From RYN-230 sp963717125 (lineage in GTDB: Bacteria; Actinomycetota; Actinomycetes; Streptosporangiales; Streptosporangiaceae), in assembly GCA_963717125.1 (NCBI GenBank), contig CAVQVG010000006.1, forward strand, positions 1 to 64,000: a stretch of 64,000 nucleotides of DNA. Direction: 5' to 3'. Both the position numbers and the translations under genes were made by a program. Below, piece by piece: positions 34,837 through 44,071 of this stretch. The notes below the pieces were generated by a model, which was given only the letters and a program-made list of their open reading frames with translations, ran no database searches and was not told the origin of the DNA. Within the stretch, counting starts at the first letter, position 1. Each line of letters begins with the position of its first letter.

Positions 34837-36447
34837 TTAGCCCGCTTCCAGGGCGGTCCAGAACGCGCAGTTGTGCGTGTTCGCGAAGTCAGTCTCGGTC
34901 TGCGGTGTGGGCGGCGCCAGCGACTGCATCTTCTGGGTGAGGTCGTTGAAGGGCGGCCAGAACGGGGTGCCGAACGAGGAGGGGAATCCGCGCTTGGCAA
35001 AGTTCGTCCAGTACCCCTTCATGATCGTCGCTAGCTGCTGCTGTTGTACCGAGAGCATCCCTGGGAAAGCGGCCGTCGGCAGATCCATCAGGTACTGGAT
35101 CTCGGACGCGTGCGCCGCACCGTAGGGGAAGCTGACCGGGGGAAGGAAGTTCTGCGGTGCGTTCTCATCGTTGAACTCGTAGGCGAAGGTCGGTACGAAG
35201 CGCGAGACGGACTGATCGATGGTCAGCGCGGGGCACGCGAAGATGGCGTCGGTGCCGACCGCGCCGAGGGCCACGGATGGGCTGGGGAACGCGCTCAGCG
35301 GGTACTCAGCCGCGATCACCGCCGCCCCCGCGGCGGGAACCCCGAGCGTGGAGGAGATCATGCTCTGGTAGTTCGATGCCGTGACCGGGTTGCCTGCCAG
35401 TTCGCTGAGCGCCACGAACAGCCGCCATTCATCGCGGTTCGTCCCGTTGACGATCGGAACGCGGTTGAAGTTGCCGGTGGCGAAGGCGGTCCCCAGCGTC
35501 TGCGGCAGTACCTCGTTGTTGATGTTCGGGGTGTAGCCGGCCGTGTCCTCGTTGGCGAGGATGGTCGAGACCGGCAGGCTGCGCAGGCAGGCCGCGGTCT
35601 GGCTGGCGCATCCCGCCTTGGCTGCGAAGGCCTCGCCGGCTGTCTCGGCGCTCGCGAGCGATGCCTGCGTGAGGTTGTAGGACCCGCTCTCCACGATCGC
35701 CCGTTCGAACAACCCCCTGGCCTGCGGCGATGCCACCTGTGACAGCGTGGACAGGCCGCCCGCGGACTCACCGAAGATGGTGACGTTGTGCGGGTTGCCG
35801 CCGAAGCTGGCGATGTTGCGCTGCACCCAGCGCAAGGCAGCCTGCTGGTCCATGAGGCCGTAGTCACCCGACTGGCCCTTCGCGTCGGCCAGTGCCGGGT
35901 GGGCCAGGAAGCCAAGCGCACCGAGCCGGTAGTTGATGGTGACCACCGTTACGCCGTCTTCCACCAGCCTTGCGGGGTTGTAGTCATTGCTTTCGCCGGT
36001 CACCAGCGCGCCACCGTGGATCCACACCATGACGGGGTGGGGTGAACCAGGCTTCTGCTGGCTGGGCGTGAAGACGTTCAGGAACAGGCAATCCTCTGAC
36101 ACGCTGGCCTGGCCGAAGGGTGACGCTGGCTGCGGGCAGTGCGGCGCGAACTGGGTCGCGTCGCGTATGCCAGACCAGCTGGCGGCGGCTTGAGGCGGCC
36201 GCCAGCGCAGCGCGCCGACCGGCGGTGCGGCATACGGGATGCCGAGAAATTCATCGACCGCCCCGGTTGCCAGGCCACGAACTGCCCCATTGGCCGTGCC
36301 CACTACCGGCCCGCTGGCGCTGGCGGCCGCCTGCCCGCGCAGGGTGCTCGCGCTCACTGCGGGCGCGGCCGCGACCAGGGCACCGAGAGTGACTCCGGCT
36401 ACCGCCAGCCGGGTACGTGATCGCCATCCGGTCCAGGTCTTGAACAT
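34837..36447 (-). CDS. secreted type B carboxylesterase
   Basis: 536 residues. A Tat- or Sec-type signal (TGWRSRTRLAVAGVTLGALVAAAPAVSA) precedes the catalytic domain. EFLGIPYAAPPVGALRWRPP, SEDCLFLNVF, VMVWIHGGALVTG and the nucleophile elbow FGESAGG are the classic type B carboxylesterase motifs. The catalytic His lies in a GAAHASEIQYLM segment near residue 440. Likely hydrolyses esters outside the cell; no linked genes suggest a substrate. Confidence 0.93.
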   Translation of the reverse strand: MFKTWTGWRSRTRLAVAGVTLGALVAAAPAVSASTLRGQAAASASGPVVGTANGAVRGLATGAVDEFLGIPYAAPPVGALRWRPPQAAASWSGIRDATQFAPHCPQPASPFGQASVSEDCLFLNVFTPSQQKPGSPHPVMVWIHGGALVTGESNDYNPARLVEDGVTVVTINYRLGALGFLAHPALADAKGQSGDYGLMDQQAALRWVQRNIASFGGNPHNVTIFGESAGGLSTLSQVASPQARGLFERAIVESGSYNLTQASLASAETAGEAFAAKAGCASQTAACLRSLPVSTILANEDTAGYTPNINNEVLPQTLGTAFATGNFNRVPIVNGTNRDEWRLFVALSELAGNPVTASNYQSMISSTLGVPAAGAAVIAAEYPLSAFPSPSVALGAVGTDAIFACPALTIDQSVSRFVPTFAYEFNDENAPQNFLPPVSFPYGAAHASEIQYLMDLPTAAFPGMLSVQQQQLATIMKGYWTNFAKRGFPSSFGTPFWPPFNDLTQKMQSLAPPTPQTETDFANTHNCAFWTALEAG

Positions 36448-36478
36448 CCAAATCTCCCCTCACGGCTGACGCCAACTG

Positions 36479-36784
36479 TCACCCTGGTGGCCTGGTTCGC
36501 TCATGCTCAAGGAGCGCGCGGCGCATCTCGTCCGGGTCGTCGGTGACAACGGCGTACAAGCCTGGCCGTGTGCATCCCCCGTGGCGTCTGGCGATGATGG
36601 AGATGCCGCCCCATGTCTGCTGCGTAGCGAACTCGTAGCCAGGGAACTCGGCCGCCAGCCCGCTCAGCTCTGCTGGGACGCCGGTCACGCGACCCACGGG
36701 GGCGCCCGCCGAAATCATGATGTGCCTCTCGTCCGGCAGGTCCGTCATCGCTGCCATCGCCTCTTCCCGCCGCTGCGCTGACAT
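36479..36784 (-). CDS. small conserved hypothetical protein
   Basis: About 101 residues. Reads LAAEFPGYEFATQQTWGGISIIARRHG, LYAVVTDDPDEMRRALLEHER: a compact soluble protein of a type often seen in Streptomyces-like genomes next to regulators, function unknown. The start is uncertain; ATG 36784 is used, the frame stays open to 36847. It may share a promoter region with the divergent TetR gene. Confidence 0.6.
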   Translation of the reverse strand: MSAQRREEAMAAMTDLPDERHIMISAGAPVGRVTGVPAELSGLAAEFPGYEFATQQTWGGISIIARRHGGCTRPGLYAVVTDDPDEMRRALLEHERTRPPG

Positions 36785-36872
36785 CTTCCATGCGGCCGAA
36801 CGGGACGCGGTTCCCCGCGCCATGGCAGGTGCTCTCGCGAATGCCAACGTGCACTAACTGGGCCTTCACCAT

Positions 36873-36890
36873 AAGTACGAATCAGTACTT
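36873..36890. promoter_or_regulatory. inverted repeat, candidate TetR operator
   Basis: AAGTAC-GAATCA-GTACTT, perfect 6-bp arms, 22 bp upstream of the TetR start and between divergent genes. Confidence 0.6.
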
Positions 36891-36911
36891 TAGGGCTACG
36901 TCAGCTACTGT

Positions 36912-37613
36912 ATGCGCGTGACCGACACCGGGCAAGGGGGGACGCTCGCCAGGACGCACGAGGGAAAGCCTGGTCTTCCCCGCGGCAGGAGCCGCCTGCC
37001 GCTGTCGGCCGTGCGCGCGTCACAGCGGGAACGGCTGCTGCGATCGGTGATCGCCGCGGTTTCGGAATCCGGCTATCTGGCCGTCACTGTCGCCGACATC
37101 GTGCGGCGGGCCAGGGTGTCCCGGGCCGCCTTCTATGCCCACTTCGCGGACAAGGAGGACTGCTTCCTGGCCGCGACCGCCGAAGGCCGGGACCTCATGA
37201 TCGCCCAGGTGGTGTCCGCGACGCGCGCGCTGCCTGCCGAGGCCTGCGACGAGGAGGTACTCCAGGTCGCGTGCAGGGCGTACCTCGCGTTTCTCGCCGG
37301 CGAGCCGGCGTTCGCAAGAGTCTTCTATATCCACATGCCGACGGCGGGCCCGCGGGCGGTGGACCGGCTCGATGCCGGTACCGGCCTGTTCGCTGATCTG
37401 AACCAGAAATGGCACCAGCGTGCGCGAGAGCATCACCCGCAATGGCCGTCCCTTCCTTCCGAGGCGTATCTCGCCCTCGCCGGTGCCACGGCCGAACTGG
37501 TGCGATCCATGGTCCGCGCCGGCTGGACTGACGCCCTTCCCGAGCTTGAAGAAACGCTCGTGTCGCTGCATCTAGCAGTCCTGGCGGCCCGCCCCTGGCC
37601 TCCTGGAACCTGA
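36912..37613 (+). CDS. TetR-family transcriptional regulator
   Basis: 233 residues. Helix-turn-helix: LLRSVIAAVSESGYLAVTVADIVRRARVSRAAFYAHFADKEDCFLAAT. An N-terminal tail of about 35 residues precedes it. The C-terminal domain (ACRAYLAFLAGEPAFARVFYIHMPTAGPRA) is of the TetR_C type common in actinobacteria. Operator candidate at 36873-36890. Confidence 0.92.
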   Translation: MRVTDTGQGGTLARTHEGKPGLPRGRSRLPLSAVRASQRERLLRSVIAAVSESGYLAVTVADIVRRARVSRAAFYAHFADKEDCFLAATAEGRDLMIAQVVSATRALPAEACDEEVLQVACRAYLAFLAGEPAFARVFYIHMPTAGPRAVDRLDAGTGLFADLNQKWHQRAREHHPQWPSLPSEAYLALAGATAELVRSMVRAGWTDALPELEETLVSLHLAVLAARPWPPGT

Positions 37614-37656
37614 TCGGGAACGCCGAGCCGATGCCTCCGGGGCGCAAGCCGGCGTT

Positions 37657-37815
37657 TCATCCCGCGTGCACTGCACCTGCCTTTTGCAGTGTCTGGTAGA
37701 CCGAGACCGCCAGCGTGCCGAGCTGGTCGTTGGCTGCGTCGGTGGCGCTGTTGACAGCCAGTGCGATGATGATGCCGGAGTCGGGGAAGTAGTAGTGCTC
37801 GGCCCGGTAGCCGGG
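37657..37815 (-). pseudogene. C-terminal fragment of a serine hydrolase (beta-lactamase/D-Ala carboxypeptidase fold)
   Basis: Reads YRAEHYYFPDSGIIIALAVNSATDAANDQLGTLAVSVYQTLQKAG and stop, the last strands and helix of a class C beta-lactamase-like serine hydrolase. The catalytic SxxK and YxN regions are missing. The upstream side ends in non-matching AT-richer sequence. Confidence 0.65.
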
Positions 37816-37995
37816 TTACGAGCGGGCCACGGCCGGAGCTGGCCAGGAAGCTCCAGCTCGCCACCCAGAAAGTATACCGTTGATTCGCGAAATATATTGC
37901 TAGTATTCTGGTTCAGGCGTAGCCTGGTGCCAGCCAGCGGGGATAAGCCGCCGACGGCGGTCAGGTACCCCTCTGGTCATCAGGAGATGGTTCAC

Positions 37996-38256
37996 ATGAG
38001 GGACGGAAGCGGACACAGGGTGCTGGTGCGCCCGCGTGATGGCCGGATGCTGGCCGGGGTGTGCGCGGGTTTCGCCGACTACTTCGGCCTGGACGTGACC
38101 CTGGTCCGGGTGATCTGGGCTGTCGTATCCGTCATCACCGGAGGCGCGGGCGTCCTGGCCTACCTGGTCGCCTGGATCATCATGCCCGACGAAGGCCAGA
38201 AGAGCTCGGTGGCTGAGGACACGTTCGGCAAGAAACAGGATTCATATTCAGGCTGA
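37996..38256 (+). CDS. PspC domain membrane protein
   Basis: 86 residues from ATG 37996, with CAGGAG at good distance (ATG 37987 would lie directly on that site). RDGRMLAGVCAGFADYFGLDVTLVRVIWAVVSVITGGAGVLAYLVAWIIMPDE is a single PspC domain with one membrane hairpin. PspC proteins take part in envelope-stress response. Stand-alone here. Confidence 0.92.
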   Translation: MRDGSGHRVLVRPRDGRMLAGVCAGFADYFGLDVTLVRVIWAVVSVITGGAGVLAYLVAWIIMPDEGQKSSVAEDTFGKKQDSYSG

Positions 38257-38318
38257 CGGTCCCGTGACGGAGTTGCTGCGGTTTGTGCGCCTGCGCGGCG
38301 GCAGGTCAGCCGACCGGG

Positions 38319-38705
38319 TCACTCCCGGCGGAGCCGGAGGGCGGAGCCGACGTGGAACTGCCTGTGCAAGCGCTGCTCCTTCGGCTGGAAGTAGCTGGTC
38401 GCCTCCGCCATGGGAATCACCTCGGGCGTATCAACCTGGTAGGTCTTCCCGCCGGTTAGGAGAGTGGCCGAGCCCTTGGCGAGGACGTTCTTCAGCCAAT
38501 CGGTGCGCTCCCCGTAGGGGAGGGCGATCAGGAAGCTGCCGTCGTGCGCGACGGCCACGACAGGAGTCCGGTAGACCCGGCCCGATCGGCGCCCTACGTG
38601 ACCGATGACCGAGTTGGCGGATCCCTCTTTCCCGGCTGATCTCAGCGCGAGCGGCCGCATGGCCCGGGTGAGTTGGCGCATGGCGTTGCGGACTGGGCCG
38701 TTCAT
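38319..38705 (-). CDS. deazaflavin (F420)-dependent nitroreductase-family protein
   Basis: 128 residues from ATG 38705. NSVIGHVGRRSGRVYRTPVVAVAHDGSFLIALPYGERTDWLKNVLAKGSATLLTGGKTYQVDTPEVIP has the split-barrel pattern of Ddn-like proteins, including the GRxSGxxYxTPV core and WxKNVLA. These bind F420H2 and reduce nitro compounds, quinones or related substrates. It is consistent with an F420-producing actinomycete. Confidence 0.85.
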   Translation of the reverse strand: MNGPVRNAMRQLTRAMRPLALRSAGKEGSANSVIGHVGRRSGRVYRTPVVAVAHDGSFLIALPYGERTDWLKNVLAKGSATLLTGGKTYQVDTPEVIPMAEATSYFQPKEQRLHRQFHVGSALRLRRE

Positions 38706-38764
38706 GACCTCATGCTTCTCCGCAAGCCGGGAGTCCGGGGTAGGGCCGAAGGTCCCGGATCGGG

Positions 38765-39210
38765 TTGATCCCCGGCCCCGAAGCCCGGTACGACGCACGG
38801 GAGTCGATCGCCCTGTCGTTCGTGGCGGGCCTGCAGCACCTGCCACCCCAGCAGCGGGCGGTCCTCGTACTCCGGGACGTGCTCGGCTTCCCGGCGGCCG
38901 AGGCCGCCGGCATTCTCGGCACCAGTCAAGCCGCCGTCAACAGCGCGCTCATCCGGGCCCGGGCCGGCCTTCGCCCTGACCAGGACCCGCACGACGTGCC
39001 GGTGGCCAGGACCTCAAATTCCTCCCCACCCGGGCCAACAGCCAGCCCGCCCTCGTCCTCTACCTCCCCGACCCCAGCGCGCCGATCTGGCGGGCCTGCG
39101 GTCTCATCGTGCTCACGCTGCGGGGCAACCAGATCCGCACGCTTACCCGCTTCGCAGACCTGGGGCTCCTCGCCCGCTTCGGGTTCCCCCGCACGCTGCC
39201 GCGAGGCTGA
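38765..39210 (+). pseudogene. SigJ/TIGR02960-type ECF sigma factor remnant
   Basis: One frame gives GPEARYDARESIALSFVAGLQHLPPQQRAVLVLRDVLGFPAAEAAGILGTSQAAVNSALIRAR, sigma region 4; a second frame after a gap gives LIVLTLRGNQIRTLTRFADLGLLARFGFPRTLPRG, the end of the SnoaL-like C-terminal domain. Region 2 and most of the C-terminal domain are missing. Pattern: N-terminal loss and internal deletion. Confidence 0.75.
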
Positions 39211-39287
39211 CCATCCCCGCGCTGGGTGGCTGGTGATGCTTCGCCGACGACGTGGCGGGGGTCCTGCCGGTCGGCTGCCAGCGGCAG

Positions 39288-40088
39288 CTAGCTGACTAGC
39301 CTGTGCAGGAAGTTCACGATCTCGGCGTTCACCGCGCCGGGGTGGGTGAGGTTGGACGCGTGGGGAGCCCCGCCGATCAAGGTGAACGTGGCCGGGCCGG
39401 CCAGGCCGTCGCGCATCTCCTCGGCTCTGGCCACCGGGATCGCGGCGTCCTCGCTGCCGTGCACGATCAGGGCCGGGCAGCCGATGTCGCCGAGCCTGCC
39501 GGTGATGTCGTCGCGGTCCATCAGGCACCGGAACGGCCAGGTGAGCTGGCCGAGGTGGCCGGGTGCCCACTGAGCGTACTGCTCGGCCCATTTGGCGTAC
39601 CAGCCGTCCCACTGGCCAGGCCCCAAGATGATGGCGGCGGCGATCTCCTGCACCGGACCCGGCCCCTGGTCCAGCCAGGCCTGGTGCAGCTGCTCATATC
39701 CCGGGCGGCTGGCCGCCGCCTCGGTGCCGGCCTGGCTGTCGATCAGGATCAGGCCTCGCACCCGCTGCGGCGCCAGCAGCGCGGCGCGCAGGCCGAGGAA
39801 GCCGCCTTGGGACATGCCACCGAGGACGGCCCGCTCGATGCCGAGGTGGCGGAGCAGGGCCAGCACGTCCCTGGCCGAGTCCCAGTAGCTGAATGGGCCT
39901 GGCGCCGGCGTGCCGCCGTGGCCGCGTTGGTCCCACGTGATCACCCGGTACTCCGGCGCGAGCGCGGCGACCTGGGCGTCGAACATCGACGCGTCCAACA
40001 GGAATCCGTGGCTCAGCACGACAGCCGGCCCCTCGCCGCCGGAGTCCGCGTAGTTGACCTGAATCCCGTTGACCGCTGCTGTGGGCAT
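39288..40088 (-). CDS. alpha/beta hydrolase
   Basis: 266 residues from ATG 40088. VVLSHGFLLDASMF carries the HG oxyanion motif, the nucleophile elbow is GGMSQGGFLGL (Ser), the acid is in IVHGSEDAAIPV and the His in GGAPHASNLTHP. Typical of small esterases or C-C hydrolases; no substrate indicated. Confidence 0.92.
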   Translation of the reverse strand: MPTAAVNGIQVNYADSGGEGPAVVLSHGFLLDASMFDAQVAALAPEYRVITWDQRGHGGTPAPGPFSYWDSARDVLALLRHLGIERAVLGGMSQGGFLGLRAALLAPQRVRGLILIDSQAGTEAAASRPGYEQLHQAWLDQGPGPVQEIAAAIILGPGQWDGWYAKWAEQYAQWAPGHLGQLTWPFRCLMDRDDITGRLGDIGCPALIVHGSEDAAIPVARAEEMRDGLAGPATFTLIGGAPHASNLTHPGAVNAEIVNFLHRLVS

Positions 40089-40158
40089 GTGGCGGACGTT
40101 ATCGCATCGCCGCGTCCCCCTTACTGCGGCTGCGACCTCGGAGGCGGGCCGGGCCTGC

Positions 40159-41208
40159 TCAGAAGTCGTCGTCGAAGGCGACGTCACCGGTGACGCCGAC
40201 CTGGTAGGCGGAGACGCGCCGCTCGAAGAAGTTCGACAGCTCCTGAACGTCTTGCAGGTCCATGAACGGGAACGGGTTCGCCGATCCGTAGAGCGGCTCG
40301 ATGCCGAGCTGCGAGAGGCGCCGGTCGGCGACATGCTGCAGGTACTCGCGCATATCGGCAGGCGTCATCCCGGGGACGCCCAGCCCGAGGAGGTCCTCGG
40401 CGAACTGGGCCTCGCAGTCGACCGCCTCCGCGAGCATCTCCCTGACCTGGCGGATCAGGTCCTCATCGAACAGCCCTGGTTCCTCCTGACGGACGGTGTC
40501 AACCACGTCGAACGCGAACGCCATGTGCATGGACTCGTCGCGGAACACCCAGTTCGTGCCCGATGCCAGCCCGTTGAGCAGGCCGCGGGAGCGCAGGAAG
40601 TAGACGTAGGCGAACGCGCCGTAGAAGAACAGTCCCTCGATGCAGGCGGCGAAGCAGATCAGGTTCAGCAGGAACGCCCGGCGGTCCGCCGGGGTGGTCA
40701 GCTCGCGCAGCCCGAACACCGAGTCGATCCAGCGGAAGCAGAAGCCTGCCTTGCGCTTGATCGAGGGGATGTTCTCCACGGCCGCGAACGCCGCCGACCT
40801 TTCCTGTTCGTCGGGAACGTAGGTGTCGAGCAGGGTCAGATAGAACTGGACGTGCACCGCTTCCTCGAACAGCTGGCGGGAGAGGTACAGCCGCCCCTCG
40901 GGGGAGTTGACGTGCTGGTAGAGGTTGAGGACGAGGTTGTTAGCGACGATCGTGTCGCCGGTGGCGAAGAACGCGACCAGCCGGCTGACCAGGTGCCGCT
41001 CCGCGGGTGAGAGCCGGGCCAGGTCGGCCAGGTCGGAGTGCAGGTCAACTTCCTCGACGGTCCAGGTGTTCTTGATCGCGTCGCGGAACCGGTCGTAGAA
41101 GTGCGGGTAGTGCATTGGCCGCAGGGTGAGGTTCATCCCCGGGTCGAGCAGCATTGGCTGGCTGGCTGCGGTTTCGCTGGCCGTCTGGGCCGTGTCGCTG
41201 GTGGTCAC
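40159..41208 (-). CDS. nrdB: ribonucleotide reductase small subunit
   Basis: 349 residues from GTG 41208, which overlaps the nrdA stop (GTGA). Metal ligands can be seen in FATGDTIVANN (Asp), FEEAVHVQFY (Glu, His, and the Tyr four residues later, position of the radical Tyr), ACIEGLFFYG (Glu) and RDESMHMAF (Glu, His). A class Ia-type R2 with Fe or Mn cofactor. It makes dNDPs with NrdA and is expected only to be expressed when cobalamin is scarce, given the riboswitch. Confidence 0.95.
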   Translation of the reverse strand: MTTSDTAQTASETAASQPMLLDPGMNLTLRPMHYPHFYDRFRDAIKNTWTVEEVDLHSDLADLARLSPAERHLVSRLVAFFATGDTIVANNLVLNLYQHVNSPEGRLYLSRQLFEEAVHVQFYLTLLDTYVPDEQERSAAFAAVENIPSIKRKAGFCFRWIDSVFGLRELTTPADRRAFLLNLICFAACIEGLFFYGAFAYVYFLRSRGLLNGLASGTNWVFRDESMHMAFAFDVVDTVRQEEPGLFDEDLIRQVREMLAEAVDCEAQFAEDLLGLGVPGMTPADMREYLQHVADRRLSQLGIEPLYGSANPFPFMDLQDVQELSNFFERRVSAYQVGVTGDVAFDDDF

Positions 41209-43610
41209 TGGCACGCCTCGCAGGTCTCGGGGTTCTCCAGGGAGCACGCCAGCGCCGCGGGGCCGCTGCCGGGCGTGGCCGTGGTCACGGTGGCCTGCTG
41301 GATGCGGGTGGCAGGCCGGGACCGCAGGTAGTAGGTCGTCTTCAGGCCTGTCTTCCAGGCGTGCAGGTACATCGAGGACAGCTTGCCGATGGTGGGGGCG
41401 GCCAGGAACAGATTCAGTGACTGGCTCTGGTCGATGAACGGCGCGCGGGCCGCGGCCAGGTCGATCAGGGCGCGCTGCGGCAGTTCCCAGGCGGTGCGGA
41501 ACAGCTCACGGGCTTCGGCCGTCAGTTCCGTGATGCCCTGCACTGATCCGTCGGCGCGCTTGATCGCGTCGCGGACCTGAGCGTTCCACCGCCCGTGTGC
41601 TTTCAGCTCCTCGACCAGTACGGCGTTCACCTGCAGGAACTCACCGGACATGGTTTCCCGTTTGAAGAGGTTGGACACCTGCGGCTCGATGCACTCATAG
41701 CACCCGGCGATAGCGGCGATCGTCGCGGTCGGGGCGATCGCGACCAGCAGCGAGTTACGCAGCCCGGTGGCGGCGACCCGCTCGCGCAGCACGGCCCACC
41801 GCTCCAGCTGGGTGCCGGGGACACTCCACAGGTCGGGCTGCAGCTGGCCGGCCGCGGCCCGCGTCCCCGGGAACGCCGGATGCGCGCCGTGGGCCTCGGC
41901 CAGGTCCGCGGACGCTTCCAGGGCGGTCAGATAGATCTCCTCGGCGATCCGGGTCAACAGCTCGCGCGCGGCGGGGGAGTCGAAGGGCAGCCGCAACGCG
42001 AAGAAGACGTCTTGCAGGCCCATCACGCCCAGCCCGATGGGCCGCCACCGCGGGTTGGACGCGGCCGCCTGCTCGCTCGGGTAGTAGCCGAGGTCGATCA
42101 CCCGGTCCAGGAACGGGACCGCCGTCCGCACCGTCTCACGCAGCTTGTCCCAGTCGACGGCCGGGCCGCCGGCGCCGGCGGGGCCGGTCAGGTGCTGGGC
42201 GAGGTTGACCGAGCCGAGGTTGCAGACCGCGGTCTCCGCATCGCTGCTCACCTCGATGATCTCGGTACACAGATTGGACAGGTGCACCACGTTCCCGGCG
42301 GCGCCCGTCTGGTTGCACTTGGCGTTGGCGGCGTCCTTGAACGTCATCCAGCCGTTGCCAGTCTGGGCCAGGGTGCGCATCATCCGCCCGTACAACTCGC
42401 GTGCCTTCACCTGCCGCACGAACCGGCCATCGCCTTCAGCGGCCCGGTAAGCCGCATCGAACGCCTCGCCCCACAGATCGGGCAGCTCCGGCACCTCATC
42501 CGGGTCGATCAGTGACCACATCTCATCGGCCTCGACGCGGCGCATGAACTCATCCGGGATCCAGTTGGCCAGGTTCAGGTTGTGCGTTCGGCGGGCGTCT
42601 TCCCCCGTGTTGTCACGAAGCTCGAGGAATTCCTCGATGTCGGGATGCCACGGCTCCAGGTACACGCACGCGGCGCCCTTGCGCCGGCCGCCCTGATTCA
42701 CCGCGGCCACCGAGGAATCCAGGGTCCGCAGCCACGGCACGATCCCGTTGGACTTCCCGTTCGTCCCCCGGATCAGCGCGCCGCGGGAGCGCACCCGCGA
42801 CCACGAGATGCCGATTCCGCCAGCGAACTTGCTCAGCCGAGCCACCTGCGCATAACGCTCGTAGATCGAGCCCAGCTCATCCCGCGGGGAATCGACCAGG
42901 AAACAGGAGGACATCTGGGCATGCCGCGTGCCGGAGTTGAACAGCGTGGGCGAGCTGGGCAGGTAGGCCAGCGAGGACATCAGCCGGTAAAAGCCGATCG
43001 CCTCGCCCGGCGCGGCGGACAGACCGCAGGCCACGCGGAGCAGGAAGTACTGCGGTGTCTCGATCACCAGCCTCGCAGCCGGGTGACGCAGGAGGTAACG
43101 GTCATAAACGGTCCGCAGGCCGAAGTACTCGAACCGCAGATCCGCCGCGGCATCGACCGCGTCGTCGAGCTTGCGGGCGTTGTCCTTGACAAACGTCGCG
43201 GTCTCGTCGCTGATCAGCCCTTCGGCATGGCCCAGGCCCACCGCCTGGCTGAACGACGCGATGCCCTGGCCACGGACCTCCTTGCCGATGTAAGCGGACA
43301 GCAGCCGGGCCGCCAGCCGCGAGTACTGCGGCTCCTCGCCAGTCATCTCCGCCGCGGTCTGGATCGACAGCCGGTCCAGTTCCGCGGTGGTCGCGCCGTT
43401 GTACAGGCCGCTGATCGTCCGGGTCGCCACCCGCAGCGGATCTACGTCCTGCAGGCCGCCCGCGCACCGCTCGACGGCCCGCACGATCTTGTTCACGTCA
43501 ACCGGTTCGGTGTCGCCGTTGCGCTTGCGTACCTGCATCCGCCCCGCGGGCGGTGACTGCGCCGTGTCAGCCGGGCTGGCCGCGCCGGGCCGGGATTCGG
43601 TGACCGTCAT
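41205..43610 (-). CDS. nrdA: ribonucleotide reductase large subunit
   Basis: 801 residues. An ATP-cone occupies about residues 25-115 (VRKRNGDTEPVDVNKIVRAVERCAGG). The catalytic region has SSCFLVDSP (Cys of the redox pair) and CNQTGAAGNVVHLSNLCTEIIE (Asn, thiyl-radical Cys and Glu); the C-terminal shuttle pair is CEAC. ATG 43610 follows GAGGAGAGC. Operon nrdA-nrdB behind a cobalamin riboswitch. Confidence 0.96.
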   Translation of the reverse strand: MTVTESRPGAASPADTAQSPPAGRMQVRKRNGDTEPVDVNKIVRAVERCAGGLQDVDPLRVATRTISGLYNGATTAELDRLSIQTAAEMTGEEPQYSRLAARLLSAYIGKEVRGQGIASFSQAVGLGHAEGLISDETATFVKDNARKLDDAVDAAADLRFEYFGLRTVYDRYLLRHPAARLVIETPQYFLLRVACGLSAAPGEAIGFYRLMSSLAYLPSSPTLFNSGTRHAQMSSCFLVDSPRDELGSIYERYAQVARLSKFAGGIGISWSRVRSRGALIRGTNGKSNGIVPWLRTLDSSVAAVNQGGRRKGAACVYLEPWHPDIEEFLELRDNTGEDARRTHNLNLANWIPDEFMRRVEADEMWSLIDPDEVPELPDLWGEAFDAAYRAAEGDGRFVRQVKARELYGRMMRTLAQTGNGWMTFKDAANAKCNQTGAAGNVVHLSNLCTEIIEVSSDAETAVCNLGSVNLAQHLTGPAGAGGPAVDWDKLRETVRTAVPFLDRVIDLGYYPSEQAAASNPRWRPIGLGVMGLQDVFFALRLPFDSPAARELLTRIAEEIYLTALEASADLAEAHGAHPAFPGTRAAAGQLQPDLWSVPGTQLERWAVLRERVAATGLRNSLLVAIAPTATIAAIAGCYECIEPQVSNLFKRETMSGEFLQVNAVLVEELKAHGRWNAQVRDAIKRADGSVQGITELTAEARELFRTAWELPQRALIDLAAARAPFIDQSQSLNLFLAAPTIGKLSSMYLHAWKTGLKTTYYLRSRPATRIQQATVTTATPGSGPAALACSLENPETCEACQ

Positions 43611-43755
43611 GCTCTCTCCTCGCGAGCTCGCGTCTGGACAGCCCGGGGCACGCCGGGACCACGACGAGGTGAGACAGCCATGCCAGCCAAGGCACGCACC
43701 TGCGCCGTCGGCCGACCCGCGCAGCCTCAGACCACCGCGCGCGGTTGCGCGCGGT

Positions 43756-43940
43756 GCGCTGGCAGGTCTTCGGACTCGCGGGCTCGGCCCATACCGCCTA
43801 CTGGCCGTCGCTTCCCAGGCTGATCAGGCCCAGTGCTTGATGACGACGTTCGTTCCCGCTCACCGCTGCGGGGCAGTCCCGGACTCCCACCGGGTTCCCT
43901 CTTGCCTCCGCGGCTCAGCAGCGGGCCGCGGAACCAGCCG
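43756..43940 (-). ncRNA. cobalamin riboswitch upstream of nrdAB
   Basis: Read on the minus strand, the core GGGAACCCGGTGGGAGTCCG, continuing GACTGCCCCGCAGCGG, and the B12 box GAGTCCGAAGACCTGCCAGC (reverse complement of 43758-43777) are the diagnostic cobalamin-riboswitch elements in the right order, about 145 bases before the nrdA start. In Streptomyces a B12 riboswitch shuts off class Ia nrdAB when the B12-dependent class II enzyme can work; the same logic is expected here. Confidence 0.92.
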
Positions 43941-43947
43941 CACGCAC

Positions 43948-43988
43948 CACCATATGTAGATCACTGGGCGAACCCAAGCACCATATGT
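43948..43988. promoter_or_regulatory. pair of candidate NrdR boxes
   Basis: CACCATATGT occurs at 43948 and again at 43979, exactly 31 bp apart, at the expected promoter of the nrdAB transcript. NrdR boxes come in pairs separated by about three helical turns; the second copy is the better dyad (GCACCATATGTCGTGC). Confidence 0.6.
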
Positions 43989-44071
43989 CGTGCCGGCGTG
44001 TCCCCTGTCGGGGAGTTCGCCGCCGCCGCGCCCGTCGTGAAGTCACTGAGCGGAAGTTATGCCTCGGAAGC

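Noticed and set aside
42582..43556. Plus-strand open frame inside nrdA
   Set aside because: nrdA is unambiguous on the other strand; the frame has no motif.
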